Part shown: in pieces, positions 29,478-40,291 of the stretch
Layout: every line of letters begins with the position of its first letter
Position numbering within the stretch: the stretch's first letter is position 1
Origin: Mangrovivirga cuniculi
Lineage (GTDB): Bacteria; Bacteroidota; Bacteroidia; Cytophagales; Cyclobacteriaceae
Assembly: GCF_005166025.1 (NCBI RefSeq)
Contig: NZ_CP028923.1
Coordinates: 1,986,001 to 2,050,000, forward strand
DNA length: 64,000 nt
Reading direction: 5' to 3'
Notes under the pieces: generated by a model
Told to the model about the DNA's origin: nothing
What the model saw: only the letters and a program-made list of their open reading frames with translations
Databases searched by the model: none
Program-made: the position numbers and the translations under genes

Positions 29478-31624
29478 ATGGCAACTATTCATTCTAAAAA
29501 GATTGAAGAGTTAATACAGGAATCTAAATATATTAGCCGCGATCTTAGCTGGCTACAATTTAATTATCGAGTTCTGGATCAAGCCCGTAAGGATAATAGA
29601 ACCTTGATCGATCGGCTGAAATTTTTGGCTATTACCAGTTCAAATCTCGATGAATTCTTTATGATAAGAATAGGGAGTTTATACAATTATATAGACTTCG
29701 GAAAAGAACGGATTGATTATTCAGGTTTAAGTGAATATCCATTCAGAGATAAGCTATTTGATGAGTCTCATAAGTTCTTTAATCTTCAGATGAAGGCTTA
29801 TACTAAAGAACTTGCTCCTAGTTTTAAAGATTACGGAATAAAGGTCCTGAAATTTAGTGGTCTGCATAAAAAGGAGAAGGAAAAGGTTACAGATTACTTC
29901 AAAGAAACGGTGTTTCCGATGTTAACACCAATGACCTATGATGGTATGCATTCTTTCCCAATCCTTATGAATAAGGTACTGATATTCGGAGTGGTGACTC
30001 AGAGTAGCGGCAATGGTATTCAAATGAGTAAGAAGAATACCTCACGGAGTAAAATATCTTTTATTCAGATACCAAATAACCTACCTCGCTTTTTTGAGAT
30101 CAGAAGAGAAAGTGAAATAGTTTTCATTCCTATTGAGGAAATTGTCAGAGAACATATAAGCTGGTTATTTAGAAATGTTGAGATCATATCAGCTGACTTG
30201 TTCAGATTGACTCGTAATGGAGATTTCACACTTGAAGAAAGTGATGATATTGAGACAAACTTTTTAGATGAACTTAAGAGTAAGCTTAAAACACGTCAGA
30301 CCGGAAGGGTTGTGCGAATTGAAGTCGAATCGAAGTACAATAAAAACTTACTCAGGTTTCTAAAGAAAAGATGGAACCTGGAGGACTTTAATATTTTCAA
30401 AGCTCCAGCGGGGGAATAATTGATTTCACCAGTTTCTGGCAAGTCATTAAGCATAACGAATTCAAGCATTTACTTCCGAAATCACCTCCGCCAAGAGACC
30501 CTATAAACTATCATGCCAGTGAAAATGAGGATTTGATGGAAGTGCTCAAGGAAAAGGATGTGCTATTGCATCACCCATATAATAGCATCAGTCCATTGAT
30601 CGAATTACTAGAACGATCAGCTGAGGATCCGCAGGTACTATCGATTAAAATGACAATATATCGTCTTGCGAAAGATAGCCGGATAGTAGAAGCATTATTG
30701 AAAGCCGCAGAGAATGGTAAAAACGTAGCCGTTCTTTTCGAAGTTAAGGCACGATTTGACGAAGAAAACAATATCAGGCAAGCCAACAGGCTTAGAAAGG
30801 CAGGTTGTTATGTAATTTATGGTCTGAGTGCTGTTAAAACTCATACGAAATTACTGAATATCGTGCGTCAGGAAGGTAAGAAGGTTACTAGTTATGTTCA
30901 CCTTGCCAGTGGTAATTACAATGAAGATACTGCAACTCTTTATACTGATATAGGCATTTTAACCACTAAAAATGAATATGCTCACGACGTATCTGAATTC
31001 TTTAATGTAATTACAGGGCACTCTGTACCTGGAGGTTACGAGACATTATTGACAGCCCCGAGAGATATGAGGGAGCAGTTGATATCATTAATCCGTAATG
31101 AAGCTGATAATGCTAAAAAGGGTGTTGGCTCCGGAATCGTGATCAAAATTAATTCACTTCAGGATGATGTTATTATTGATGAGCTTTATGAGGCTTCAAA
31201 AGCTGGTGTGCCAATTCGATTAATTGTCAGGGGAATCTGCTGCCTGAAACCTGGAGTGAAAGGATTGTCGGAGAATATTAAGGTGATCTCAATTGTAGGT
31301 AATTATCTTGAGCATTCGAGAATTTATTATTTCCACAATTCCGGAGATCCTAAACTATATGGTGGCAGTGCAGATGTTATGGTAAGATCACTTGATCGTC
31401 GCCTTGAATCGCTTTTCTTAATTAAAGATGATGTGATAAAGAATTACCTGGTAAACGTTCTTTATTTTAATCTGATTGATAATGTTAATTCATATAAAAT
31501 GAACAGTGATGGTACTTATATTATGAAGCAGCCATTAGATAAAGAAGAACGAATTAGTGTTCACGAAGCGTTTTATAGTTTAACTGAAGAGAAACTTGAA
31601 GAAGTAGATTTGTTGAGTATATAA
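29478..31624 (+). CDS. ppk: Polyphosphate kinase 1, frame interrupted once
   Basis: Makes long-chain polyphosphate from ATP. Frame one (29478 to about 30411) holds the N-terminal domain (YISRDLSWLQFNYRVLDQA, SSNLDEFFMIR). Frame two, to 31624, holds the catalytic core: HHPYNSISPLIELLERSAED, the autophosphorylated His in VKTHTKLLNIVR, ASGNYNEDTA, and a second His in YLEHSRIYYFHN. The break is at a five-G run (30410-30414); one extra G gives FKAPAGGIIDFTSFWQVI and 715 residues, a normal length. It probably lacks only a base in the assembly. It is followed one base later by the ppx-like gene. Confidence 0.93.
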
Positions 31625-31625
31625 T

Positions 31626-32531
31626 ATGAAATTAGCTGTTATCGATATAGGCTCAAACGCAATACGTTTTCAGGTTAATACTGTCAAAGTTTTTAGAGGT
31701 TCTGTTTATAGTAAAAAGCTTGAATATGTCAGGTTTCCATTGCGTCTCGGTAAGGATGTGTTTAAGCATGGCAGGATTAAAAAAAAGAAAGTTGAAAAAT
31801 TTGTGGAGCTGATGTCAGTTTATAAAAGTCTGATGGATCTTTATGAGGTAGATGATCATATGATCTGTGCAACTTCAGCTATGCGCGAAGCAGATAATGG
31901 CCCTGAAATAGCTAAAAAAGTCAGAGATACCTCCGGATTGAAGATTAAAATAATTGATGGTGATGAAGAAGCATCCATGATCAATAATGCACTTAAGCAA
32001 TATATCGCCGATGAAATGGTAATTCACGTGGACGTTGGTGGAGGTAGTACCGAACTTAATATTTATAAAAACAGGAAAAAAATTGTTGCTCATTCGTTTA
32101 AACTGGGTTCAGTCCGTAGCCTGGGTCATCATGACAATCCTAAGACCTGGGAAAAGATACACTCATGGATTGGGGAGCAATTAAAGAAATATAACAAGAA
32201 AGATCTTCCTGTTTCAGCTGTGGGTACTGGTGGAAACATAAATAAAATAATGGATATTTCTGAAGGTGGTGAAAAAGGATTTGTTACTGCAGATCAAATC
32301 AAAGAAGTTAAATCCAGACTTTCTGAAATGACCTATGAAGAACGAGTTTATTTATTAAATCTTAATGAAGATCGCGCCGACGTGATATTGCCTGCTGCCG
32401 ATATTTACCTTGCTGCAATGGAATGGGCCAGGGCAGATAAAATGGTTGTGCCTACAGTTGGACTTAAAGATGGAATGATTCAAAAATTGATCGATAAATA
32501 TTTTGAGGAGGAAATGGCCTTAAAAATATAA
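31626..32531 (+). CDS. ppx: Exopolyphosphatase / GppA-family phosphatase
   Basis: A 301-residue actin-fold phosphatase of the Ppx/GppA family. The phosphate loops are DIGSNAIRFQV at the N-terminus and HVDVGGGSTEL (about residue 135). At about 300 residues it has only the two actin-like subdomains and lacks the long C-terminal HD region of E. coli Ppx, as usual in Bacteroidota. It directly follows ppk with one spacer base. The pair therefore makes and breaks polyphosphate, though pppGpp hydrolysis cannot be excluded. Confidence 0.88.
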   Translation: MKLAVIDIGSNAIRFQVNTVKVFRGSVYSKKLEYVRFPLRLGKDVFKHGRIKKKKVEKFVELMSVYKSLMDLYEVDDHMICATSAMREADNGPEIAKKVRDTSGLKIKIIDGDEEASMINNALKQYIADEMVIHVDVGGGSTELNIYKNRKKIVAHSFKLGSVRSLGHHDNPKTWEKIHSWIGEQLKKYNKKDLPVSAVGTGGNINKIMDISEGGEKGFVTADQIKEVKSRLSEMTYEERVYLLNLNEDRADVILPAADIYLAAMEWARADKMVVPTVGLKDGMIQKLIDKYFEEEMALKI

Positions 32532-32628
32532 ATAGTTATTATTAATGATTTTAATAGAATGGCAAAGGAATTAAAAATCTCTTAAAAGTTTTATTATTTC
32601 CTTATCATTTGTTTATTTTGTTTAATGC

Positions 32629-32759
32629 TTATCAAGAAAGACAGAGGGATTGGGCCCTGCGAAGTCTTAGCAACCTTGGTTAAACTTGGTGCTACTTCCC
32701 ATCTCGGCAAGACCGGGAAAAGATAAGTTTCAAGCCCGTCTGAAACTCTTTCTTGATAA
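32629..32759 (+). ncRNA. SAM-I (S-box) riboswitch
   Basis: A 13-bp perfect P1 stem pairs TTATCAAGAAAGA (32629-32641) with TCTTTCTTGATAA (32747-32759). Inside, GAGGGATTGGGCCCTGCGAA, then AGTCTTAGCAACC and TGGTGCTA, match the conserved core of the S-box leader in order and spacing. Further hairpins (ATCTCGGCAAGACCGGGA and GTTTCAAGCCCGTCTGAAAC) form the later helices. It lies 22 bases before the first methionine synthase gene, as expected for feedback by S-adenosylmethionine. I see no strong terminator with a T-run between P1 and the start codon, so control may be at translation. Confidence 0.93.
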
Positions 32760-32781
32760 CTAAGTTGTAAATTAAGATAGA

Positions 32782-33789
32782 GTGGATATAAAACTAGCAT
32801 TACAAAAACGGATATTAATTCTCGATGGAGCCATGGGTACCATGATCCAGCGGTATAATCTTGATGAAGAAGATTTCAGAGGTGAAAGATTTAAAAACCA
32901 CACTTCTTCATTAAAAGGTAATAATGATCTTCTCAGTATTACCCGGTCGGATATAATAGAAACTATTCACAAGGAGTATCTGGATGCCGGAGCTGATATA
33001 ATTGAAACGAATACTTTTAGCAGTACTTCCATCGCACAGGATGATTATAATCTTAGTGAGCTTGCTTATGAACTGAATTATGAATCAGCTAAAATAGCAA
33101 AAACTGCTGCAGAAGAATTTACCAGGGCTAACCCGGAAAAGCCCAGATGGGTGGCTGGTTCGGTAGGACCGACCAATAAAACAGCGAGCCTTTCACCAGA
33201 TGTGAATGATCCCGGTTTTAGGGCAGTTTCTTTTAATGATCTTGTTAAAGCATATAAAGAACAAATTAAGGGACTTGTGGAGGGTGGCTCTGATGTGTTA
33301 TTAATTGAGACTGTTTTTGATACGCTTAATGCTAAAGCAGCCCTTTTTGCCGCCCAGGATTATTTTGAGGATGGAGGAAGAACGGTGCCAATCATGGTAT
33401 CCGGAACAATAACTGATGCATCTGGCAGAACATTAAGTGGTCAGACTACCGAGGCATTTCTAGTATCTGTTTCTCATGTTGATCTTTTATCTATCGGATT
33501 AAATTGTGCACTAGGAGCTAAACAGTTACGTCCGTACTTACAAATATTGGCCAAAAAGTCACCTTTTGCAGTAAGTGCCCACCCCAATGCAGGTTTGCCA
33601 AACGAATTTGGTGCTTACGACCAGACACCGGAATCAATGAAAAATGAAGTTGAAGTGTTTTTAAAAGAAGGCCTCTTAAATATTTTAGGGGGATGTTGTG
33701 GCACAACGCCAGAACATATAAAACAACTTGCTCAATTGGCTGAAAAATATCAGCCAAGAAAAGAAAGTGAAGAAAATTTAGCCGTTTGA
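32782..33789 (+). CDS. metH: Methionine synthase, homocysteine-binding half (split MetH)
   Basis: A 335-residue protein matching only the N-terminal module of MetH, the zinc-dependent homocysteine S-methyltransferase barrel. The start is a GTG ([21 protein letters not shown]). Zinc ligands are the Cys in GLNCALG (about residue 240) and the pair in [11 protein letters not shown] near the C-terminus. In many Bacteroidota MetH is encoded as two proteins, so this is not a broken gene. It sits under the SAM riboswitch, and its stop overlaps the next start (TGATG). Confidence 0.93.
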   Translation: MDIKLALQKRILILDGAMGTMIQRYNLDEEDFRGERFKNHTSSLKGNNDLLSITRSDIIETIHKEYLDAGADIIETNTFSSTSIAQDDYNLSELAYELNYESAKIAKTAAEEFTRANPEKPRWVAGSVGPTNKTASLSPDVNDPGFRAVSFNDLVKAYKEQIKGLVEGGSDVLLIETVFDTLNAKAALFAAQDYFEDGGRTVPIMVSGTITDASGRTLSGQTTEAFLVSVSHVDLLSIGLNCALGAKQLRPYLQILAKKSPFAVSAHPNAGLPNEFGAYDQTPESMKNEVEVFLKEGLLNILGGCCGTTPEHIKQLAQLAEKYQPRKESEENLAV

Positions 33790-36500
33790 TGAGTGAAAAT
33801 AACTTTACATATAAGCCATTAAGATTAAGTGGCCTGGAGCCATTGTACGTAACTCCTAATGCTAATTTTATCAATATCGGAGAAAGAACGAACGTAACAG
33901 GGTCCAGGAAATTCCTCCGATTGATTCGGGAGGATAAATATGAAGAAGCCCTGGATGTAGCCCTCGACCAGGTAAGGGGTGGAGCCCAGGTGATAGATGT
34001 CAATATGGATGAAGCCATGATCGACGGAAAGGCGGCAATGGTTAAGTTTTTACACCTCATGGCATCTGAACCTGAAATTGCCCGGATACCGATAATGATC
34101 GATTCTTCCAAATGGGAGATCATTGAAGCTGGGCTGCAATGTATCCAGGGAAAAGGGATTGTAAATTCCATCTCTTTAAAGGAAGGAGAAGAACAATTTT
34201 TAGAGCAGGCCCGATTGATTAAAAAATATGGAGCTGCTGTAGTTGTTATGGCTTTCGATGAGGACGGTCAGGCTGATAATTATCATCGAAGAATTGAAAT
34301 CTGCGAACGGTCCTACAAGCTACTCACTGAAATAGCTGACTTTCCTGCTCAGGATATAATTTTTGACCCGAATATTTTTCCTGTAGCCACAGGTATGGAA
34401 GAACACCGGAGAAATGCACTTGATTTCTTTGAAGCTACGGCATGGATCAAGCAACACCTACATGGGGCAAAAGTTAGTGGAGGGGTCAGTAATGTTTCAT
34501 TTAGCTTCCGGGGTAATAATAAAGTCAGGGAAGCGATGCATGCTGCTTTTTTATATCATGCGATCAAGCATGGAATGGATATGGGTATTGTAAATCCGAC
34601 AATGCTTGAGGTTTACGATGAGATTCCGGATGACCTTCTTGAAAGAGTTGAAGATGTATTACTAAACAGGAGGGAAGATGCTACAGAGCGATTACTTGAA
34701 TTTGCAGAGACAGTTAAAAACGATAAAAGGGAAGATAAAAAGGCAGAAGAATGGCGGTCAGGGACTGTTGAAGAACGATTGTCTCATGCTCTTGTAAAAG
34801 GGATAATTGATCATATTGAAGAAGATACAGAAGAAGCATTTCAGAAACTAGGCAGGCCTCTTAAAGTAATTGAGGGTCCTCTAATGGATGGAATGAATAT
34901 AGTAGGAGATCTTTTTGGCTCTGGTAAAATGTTTCTTCCTCAGGTAGTGAAGAGTGCCAGGGTTATGAAAAGGGCTGTTGCCTATTTGACTCCTTATCTC
35001 GAAGCTGAGAAAAAAGCTAATCCTAATCAAAAGCCCAAAGCAAAAATTCTTCTAGCTACCGTAAAAGGTGATGTTCACGATATTGGTAAAAATATTGTAA
35101 GCGTTGTCTTGGCCTGTAATAATTTCGATGTAGTAGATCTGGGAGTTATGGTCCCTGCAGAAAAAATCCTTCAGGCTGCGATTGATGAAAAAGTAGATGC
35201 CATTGGCTTAAGTGGACTAATCACACCTTCATTAGATGAGATGGTTCATGTGGCTAAAGAAATGGAAAGGTCGGGATTTGATATGCCTCTTTTGATTGGA
35301 GGAGCAACAACATCCAGAATCCATACAGCTGTAAAGATCGACCCTCATTATTCCGGTGTTGTCACACACGTTTTAGATGCGAGCCGGTGTGTTTCAGTTT
35401 GCACTAATGCCCTTTCTGATGAGAGAAAAGAAGAATTTAAGCAAAATCTGAAAGAAGAATATGAAAAAGCAAGGGCAGATCATGCGAATAAAAAGCAAAT
35501 CAAAAAATACATAAGTTACGAGGAAGCGGTTCTAAATGCAGAGAGGCAGGACTGGGAAGGGTATGAACCTCCTGCCCCGAATAAAACCGGTACATTCGTT
35601 TTTAATGATATCAATATTGAAGAGTTAATTCCATATATTGACTGGACTCCTTTTTTCTCTGCATGGATGCTTAAAGGGAAATTCCCACAAATATTAAATC
35701 ATGAGGTAGTGGGGGTGGAAGCTTCAAAATTGTATTCTGATGCTCAGGATATGCTGGCTGAGGTGGTTGAAAATCGAAGTCTAAAGGCACATGGTGTGGT
35801 TGGTATTTATCCGGCAGTTAGAACTGGAGCAGACACAGTTAGTGTTATGGATGAATCGGGAAAACCTCATTTCAATTTTGAATTCCTGCGCCAGCAAGGT
35901 CAAAAAGGTAAAGGACTGCCAAATTTGTCGTTAGCCGATTTTATTTCACCTTCTGATGCAGGAAAAACAGATTATATTGGAGGATTTGCAGTTACAGCCG
36001 GTGATGGTATCGAAGATCTAATTCAGGAATATGAATTAGATGATTACAAGCAAATAATGATAAAAGCATTAGCAGACAGGCTTGCTGAGGCTTTTGCTGA
36101 ATATTTACATGAAAAAGTCCGTAAAGAAATTTGGGGCTATGCTGCAGGAGAGAATTATGAGAACGAGGAACTAATTAAGGAAAGATATATTGGGATAAGA
36201 CCAGCGCCTGGTTATCCGGCATGTCCTGATCATACAGAGAAAATCAAGTTATTCGATTGGCTAAAAGTACCTGAAAATACGGGTATAACATTGACTGAAA
36301 GCATGGCTATGTATCCGACTGCAGCAGTATCAGGTTATTATTTTAGTCACCCTGAATCGAGATACTTTGGACTTGGGAAAATCGAAAGAGATCAGGTAGA
36401 AGAATATTCAAAAAGAAAAGGATGGGATATAGAAACTACAGAAAAGTGGTTAGCGCCAAATTTAAACTATGATCCCGAAAAACTGGTTATACAAAATTAA
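33789..36500 (+). CDS. metH: Methionine synthase, folate/cobalamin/activation half (split MetH)
   Basis: A 903-residue protein completing MetH. Residues about 20-270 are the pterin-binding barrel ([34 protein letters not shown]). The cobalamin module at about 340-560 carries the axial His in [13 protein letters not shown] and a following [13 protein letters not shown]. The last about 330 residues form the SAM-binding reactivation domain ([15 protein letters not shown]). Together with the upstream protein it transfers methyl from methyltetrahydrofolate to homocysteine through B12. I use the ATG at 33789; a TTG one codon earlier is possible. Confidence 0.95.
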   Translation: MSENNFTYKPLRLSGLEPLYVTPNANFINIGERTNVTGSRKFLRLIREDKYEEALDVALDQVRGGAQVIDVNMDEAMIDGKAAMVKFLHLMASEPEIARIPIMIDSSKWEIIEAGLQCIQGKGIVNSISLKEGEEQFLEQARLIKKYGAAVVVMAFDEDGQADNYHRRIEICERSYKLLTEIADFPAQDIIFDPNIFPVATGMEEHRRNALDFFEATAWIKQHLHGAKVSGGVSNVSFSFRGNNKVREAMHAAFLYHAIKHGMDMGIVNPTMLEVYDEIPDDLLERVEDVLLNRREDATERLLEFAETVKNDKREDKKAEEWRSGTVEERLSHALVKGIIDHIEEDTEEAFQKLGRPLKVIEGPLMDGMNIVGDLFGSGKMFLPQVVKSARVMKRAVAYLTPYLEAEKKANPNQKPKAKILLATVKGDVHDIGKNIVSVVLACNNFDVVDLGVMVPAEKILQAAIDEKVDAIGLSGLITPSLDEMVHVAKEMERSGFDMPLLIGGATTSRIHTAVKIDPHYSGVVTHVLDASRCVSVCTNALSDERKEEFKQNLKEEYEKARADHANKKQIKKYISYEEAVLNAERQDWEGYEPPAPNKTGTFVFNDINIEELIPYIDWTPFFSAWMLKGKFPQILNHEVVGVEASKLYSDAQDMLAEVVENRSLKAHGVVGIYPAVRTGADTVSVMDESGKPHFNFEFLRQQGQKGKGLPNLSLADFISPSDAGKTDYIGGFAVTAGDGIEDLIQEYELDDYKQIMIKALADRLAEAFAEYLHEKVRKEIWGYAAGENYENEELIKERYIGIRPAPGYPACPDHTEKIKLFDWLKVPENTGITLTESMAMYPTAAVSGYYFSHPESRYFGLGKIERDQVEEYSKRKGWDIETTEKWLAPNLNYDPEKLVIQN

Positions 36501-36526
36501 ACTGAAGGCATTTTTACATATATAAT

Positions 36527-37480
36527 ATGAAAGTTACTGAGCATTTCGAGAAGGCTGATAAAACACTTTTTACGTTTGAGATTCTCCCACCATTAAAAGG
36601 AGAGAATATTCAAAAGCTTTACGATCATTTAGATCCTTTAATGGAGTTTAAACCACCTTTTATTGATGTTACTTATCACAGAGAGGAATTTACCTATAAA
36701 AAAAGAGAAAACGGCTTGCTTGAACGGCAGATCATCAGAAAACGGCCGGGTACTGTTGGAATATGTGCTGCTATAAAAAACAAATACAATGTAGATACAG
36801 TGCCACACCTGATTTGTGGTGGGTTTTCGAAAGAAGAAACAGAAAATGCTCTGATAGATCTTCATTTTTTAGGTATAAATAATGTTTTAGTTCTACGCGG
36901 TGATGCCATGTCAAGTGAACCAAAATTCAGAGCTGAAGAAAACGGACATAACTTTGCTTCTGAGCTTTTAGAGCAGGTTAAAAATATGAATGACGGCATT
37001 TATCTTGATGAAGATTTGACAAATGCCGAGCATACTGACTTTTGTATTGGTGTGGCAGGCTACCCTGAAAAGCATTTTGAGGCACCTAATATGGCTACGG
37101 ATTTAAAATACCTCAAACTTAAAGTCGATATGGGGGCCCAATATATCGTTACCCAAATGTTTTTTGACAATAAAAAGTTTATCAAATTCGTCGAGGATTG
37201 TAGAAAAATGGACATAAATGTTCCTATTATTCCGGGCTTAAAGCCAATCACAACGCTTAATCATCTAAGTTCACTACCAAGGCATTTTTATATTGATCTT
37301 CCGGATGACCTGGTAAATGAAGTTGAAAAGTGTAAAAATAATACCGATGTAAGAGAAGTAGGGGTAGAGTGGGCTATTCATCAGTCGAAAGAATTACTGG
37401 ATTTTGGCGTTCCCAGTTTACATTTTTATAGTATGGGCAAGGCAGAACCTGTGAGAAGGATTGCTTCAGCTTTATTTTAG
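36527..37480 (+). CDS. metF: Methylenetetrahydrofolate reductase
   Basis: A 317-residue FAD-dependent TIM-barrel enzyme making 5-methyltetrahydrofolate, the methyl donor for the upstream MetH. Motifs include FEILPPLKGENIQ at the N-terminus, DVTYHRE, VPHLICGGFSKEE, NVLVLRGDAMSSE, AGYPEKHFEAPN and the FAD/folate-site QMFFDNKKF and PIIPGLKPI. It lies 26 bases after metH and is therefore probably on the same SAM-controlled transcript. Length is normal for bacterial MetF. Confidence 0.95.
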   Translation: MKVTEHFEKADKTLFTFEILPPLKGENIQKLYDHLDPLMEFKPPFIDVTYHREEFTYKKRENGLLERQIIRKRPGTVGICAAIKNKYNVDTVPHLICGGFSKEETENALIDLHFLGINNVLVLRGDAMSSEPKFRAEENGHNFASELLEQVKNMNDGIYLDEDLTNAEHTDFCIGVAGYPEKHFEAPNMATDLKYLKLKVDMGAQYIVTQMFFDNKKFIKFVEDCRKMDINVPIIPGLKPITTLNHLSSLPRHFYIDLPDDLVNEVEKCKNNTDVREVGVEWAIHQSKELLDFGVPSLHFYSMGKAEPVRRIASALF

Positions 37481-37528
37481 TCTGTAGGGTTGTACGTTGA
37501 AACTGCTTATGCTATTTTAGAAAAAAAA

Positions 37529-38374
37529 ATGCAAATTGTAGAGTGCCCTAGAGATGCCATGCAAAGCTGGCATTCATTTATCCCTACTGAGAAAAAAGTT
37601 GAATATATTAATCAATTATTAAAAGTAGGATTTCATACAATTGATTTTGGGAGTTTTGTTTCTCCTAAAGCTATTCCTCAGATGAAAGATACTAAAGAGG
37701 TTTTATCTCAATTAGATCTCTCAGAAACCAGTTCAAAGCTTTTGGCTATTGTAGCAAATGTTAGGGGAGCTAATGATGCTGCCGAACATGAAGAGATTGA
37801 TTACCTTGGTTTTCCTTTATCTTTATCTGAAACTTTTCAACTCAGGAATACAAACAAGACAATACAACAAGCGAAAGACAGCCTCAAGGAGATCCAGGAT
37901 ATTTGTAAGAAAACCGATAAAACATTGGTGACTTACCTGTCCATGGGTTTTGGTAACCCGTATAACGATCCTTACAATGCAGATTATTTATTGCAATTCA
38001 CTGAAGAATTGAATGAAATTGAAGTGGAAATCATTAGTCTGGCCGATACTGTAGGAAGTGCAAAGCCAGAGGATATTGATTTTGCATTTAAAAACACGAT
38101 TAATACTTTTCCGGATATTACTTTCGGTGCACACTTTCACAGTACTCCTGAAAAAGCTCCTGAAAAATTAAAAGCTGCTTACGAGGCCGGATGCCATAGA
38201 TTTGATACGGCAATGAAAGGTTTTGGTGGTTGTCCTATGGCTAAAGATGACCTGACAGGTAACATTGCTACAGAAATTTTGATGAAATTTCTCGATAAAA
38301 ATGACGTGGATATTGAGATCGATAAAACTCATTTTCAGGCTTCAGAAGCACTTGCAAGTAAGGTATTTATATAA
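37529..38374 (+). CDS. Hydroxymethylglutaryl-CoA lyase
   Basis: A 281-residue TIM-barrel lyase cleaving HMG-CoA to acetoacetate and acetyl-CoA, in leucine breakdown. The start MQIVECPRDAMQSW is the family's usual N-terminus, so I prefer the ATG at 37529 over a TTG at 37490. The catalytic Cys is in GFGGCPMAKDD, and the metal ligands are in GAHFHST. It follows metF by about 48 bases with no terminator, so it may be read through from the methionine operon, though its pathway is unrelated. Confidence 0.9.
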   Translation: MQIVECPRDAMQSWHSFIPTEKKVEYINQLLKVGFHTIDFGSFVSPKAIPQMKDTKEVLSQLDLSETSSKLLAIVANVRGANDAAEHEEIDYLGFPLSLSETFQLRNTNKTIQQAKDSLKEIQDICKKTDKTLVTYLSMGFGNPYNDPYNADYLLQFTEELNEIEVEIISLADTVGSAKPEDIDFAFKNTINTFPDITFGAHFHSTPEKAPEKLKAAYEAGCHRFDTAMKGFGGCPMAKDDLTGNIATEILMKFLDKNDVDIEIDKTHFQASEALASKVFI

Positions 38375-38480
38375 AAAATTGATAGAAGTGATTTAATCTT
38401 ACATATAGGATTTATGGGATTAGGTCACTATTTGTATAATAAAGGTATATACTTTTACTGGTCAATAAACTAACTTTTTT

Positions 38481-39095
38481 ATGAAACGACTATCTTATTT
38501 TTTAATAATCGTTCTAACAGCGTTTAGCCTTCAGGCAAAAAATAATAGCGCTAAGGAAATCACCGAAGAGGGGATGAAATATTTTGAAGCCCGAAATTAT
38601 AGGGAGGCTTTAAAACTTTTCAATAAAGCGATCGAAGTAGATGAGAATTTTGATCCGGCATTTTTTAACCGTGGTAAGGTGAAGAAAATTTTACAGGATT
38701 ACAAAGGTGCTATGCTTGATTTTAACAGGGTAATTGATATTAATCCTGAGGCTCATGAAGCTTTTTATGAAAGAGGAGGTGTTAAGTTTGAGATGCAGGA
38801 TTATTATGGAGCCATTGCTGATTTCACTAAAGCTATTGAACTTAACCCAAGTTTCGTAGATGCTTACTATATGAGAGGTCAGGCAAAACTTGAGCTTGAA
38901 GCATACAAAGATGCAATTAATGATTGCTCAAGAATTATCGAAATGGAACCAAAGAATCCGGATGCATATTATTTAAGAGGTGTTCTGAGAGTAGAATATG
39001 GACAAAAAGAAGATGGATGCCTTGATTTAAGTAAGGCCGGTGAGCTTGGTGATTTCAATGTGTATGAAGTTATTAGAGAAAAATGTAATAAATAA
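38481..39095 (+). CDS. Exported TPR-repeat protein
   Basis: A 204-residue protein with a signal peptide (FLIIVLTAFSLQA). It has four consecutive tetratricopeptide repeats, for example NYREALKLFNKAIEVDENFDPAFF and the following DYKGAMLDFNRVIDINPEA, each about 34 residues. The repeats cover most of the mature protein. TPRs mediate protein contacts in the periplasm; no catalytic domain is present. It is a single gene with a terminator right after it. Confidence 0.88.
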   Translation: MKRLSYFLIIVLTAFSLQAKNNSAKEITEEGMKYFEARNYREALKLFNKAIEVDENFDPAFFNRGKVKKILQDYKGAMLDFNRVIDINPEAHEAFYERGGVKFEMQDYYGAIADFTKAIELNPSFVDAYYMRGQAKLELEAYKDAINDCSRIIEMEPKNPDAYYLRGVLRVEYGQKEDGCLDLSKAGELGDFNVYEVIREKCNK

Positions 39096-39120
39096 AGTTT
39101 TTTGTAATTCAGTACAAATA

Positions 39121-39147
39121 AAAAGCCGCGTCAAGCGGCTTTTTTTA
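39121..39147. terminator. Terminator shared by the TPR gene and dprA
   Basis: AAAAGCCGC (39121-39129) pairs with GCGGCTTTT (39135-39143) around a 5-base loop. A and T runs on either side suit both the plus-strand TPR gene and the convergent dprA. Confidence 0.88.
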
Positions 39148-40263
39148 TATCGTAAAGGTTTTACCCGGTAAGGCTTTTATAATACCCTGTAATTCAAGAG
39201 ATAATAAAATTGATGCTATTTTAGGAAGAGGTACCTGGCTTCTCCAACTCAATTCATCTATGTGTAATCCATTTGGATTATCCTGAAGAACTGAAATAAG
39301 TTGCCTCTCTTCAGCATCAAATATTGAAAGGTCTAAGGATTGTGGGACCATTTTTTCAGTCATTTCTTCCAGATCCCAGTTGAGTGCCTCAATGATATCC
39401 TCTGCTTTGGTAATTATCGCTGCCGTATTTTTTCTGATTAACTCATTGCAACCGATGCTATAATTAGATGTTAAATTGCCGGGTATGGCAAAAACATCCC
39501 GACTATAACCTTGTGCTAAGTCTGCAGTAATAAGGGCTCCGCCTTTTGCAGCTGCTTCAACTACTAACACTGCATCTGCGATCCCTGCTACTATTCTGTT
39601 TCTCATAGGAAAATTATGATTATCAGGTAGAGTACCAGGTGGATATTCAGATAGTAAGCAACCATTTTCTGTCATTTCCCTGGCTAAGTTTTTATGAGAT
39701 GCCGGGTAAATCATGTCCAGTCCATGACCCAATACACCCACAGTTGGTACATTACTACTTAATGATGCTCTGTGAGCCTTAGCATCGATTCCTTTTGCCA
39801 GGCCGCTGATGGTTATAATTTCATTCTGGCCTGAGAGATCTTTTATGATGTTTTCAGTTATCTGAAGTCCATATGGAGAAGCGTTTCGGGTTCCTACAAT
39901 TGCTAGAGCTTTATTGCTTTTTAAGCAGGGAAAATTTCCTTTATAGTATAAAATCAAAGGAGCGTCAACACATTCCTTTAGCCTAAGAGGATAATCATCA
40001 TCGTAAAAAGAACAAATCCCGATATTCAGTTTTTTGCATTTTAAAATGAGATCATCAGCTTTTTTAAGAGCTTTTTCTTTTGCTTCTCTGGTTATTCTTT
40101 TAATAAATGCGTCACCTATCCCGGGTATGCTTTTTAGTTTGCCTCTGGGCATAAAGAACAACTTCTCAGCTGATCCAAGATAGCTGATCAATAATTTAGC
40201 TGTTTTTGAGCCAATACCAGGGATATACTGCAATGCAATAATATATTGCAGGCTATCCTTCAT
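39145..40263 (-). CDS. dprA: DNA-processing protein A
   Basis: A 372-residue protein that loads RecA on incoming single-stranded DNA during transformation. Residues about 1-70 form a helix-hairpin-helix/SAM-like region (IPGIGSKTAKLLISYLG). The central Rossmann fold carries AIVGTRNASPYG, SGLAKGIDAKAHRASL and YPPGTLPDNHNFPMRNRIVAG. The C-terminal about 60 residues are a winged helix (QDNPNGLHIDELSWRSQV), as in full-length bacterial DprA. It is 28 bases downstream of the MerR-type gene and probably co-transcribed with it. Confidence 0.94.
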   Translation of the reverse strand: MKDSLQYIIALQYIPGIGSKTAKLLISYLGSAEKLFFMPRGKLKSIPGIGDAFIKRITREAKEKALKKADDLILKCKKLNIGICSFYDDDYPLRLKECVDAPLILYYKGNFPCLKSNKALAIVGTRNASPYGLQITENIIKDLSGQNEIITISGLAKGIDAKAHRASLSSNVPTVGVLGHGLDMIYPASHKNLAREMTENGCLLSEYPPGTLPDNHNFPMRNRIVAGIADAVLVVEAAAKGGALITADLAQGYSRDVFAIPGNLTSNYSIGCNELIRKNTAAIITKAEDIIEALNWDLEEMTEKMVPQSLDLSIFDAEERQLISVLQDNPNGLHIDELSWRSQVPLPKIASILLSLELQGIIKALPGKTFTI

Positions 40264-40291
40264 AAGTAAAAAATAATTAAGTCAATAAATC

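Noticed and set aside
33518-34171. 217-codon open frame on the minus strand
   Set aside because: It lies opposite both metH genes, whose motifs are intact, and its translation has no recognisable domain.
32782-36500. metH broken into two genes by a frameshift
   Set aside because: The break is at a domain boundary with a TGATG overlap, and split MetH is common in Bacteroidota; there is no homopolymer at the junction.
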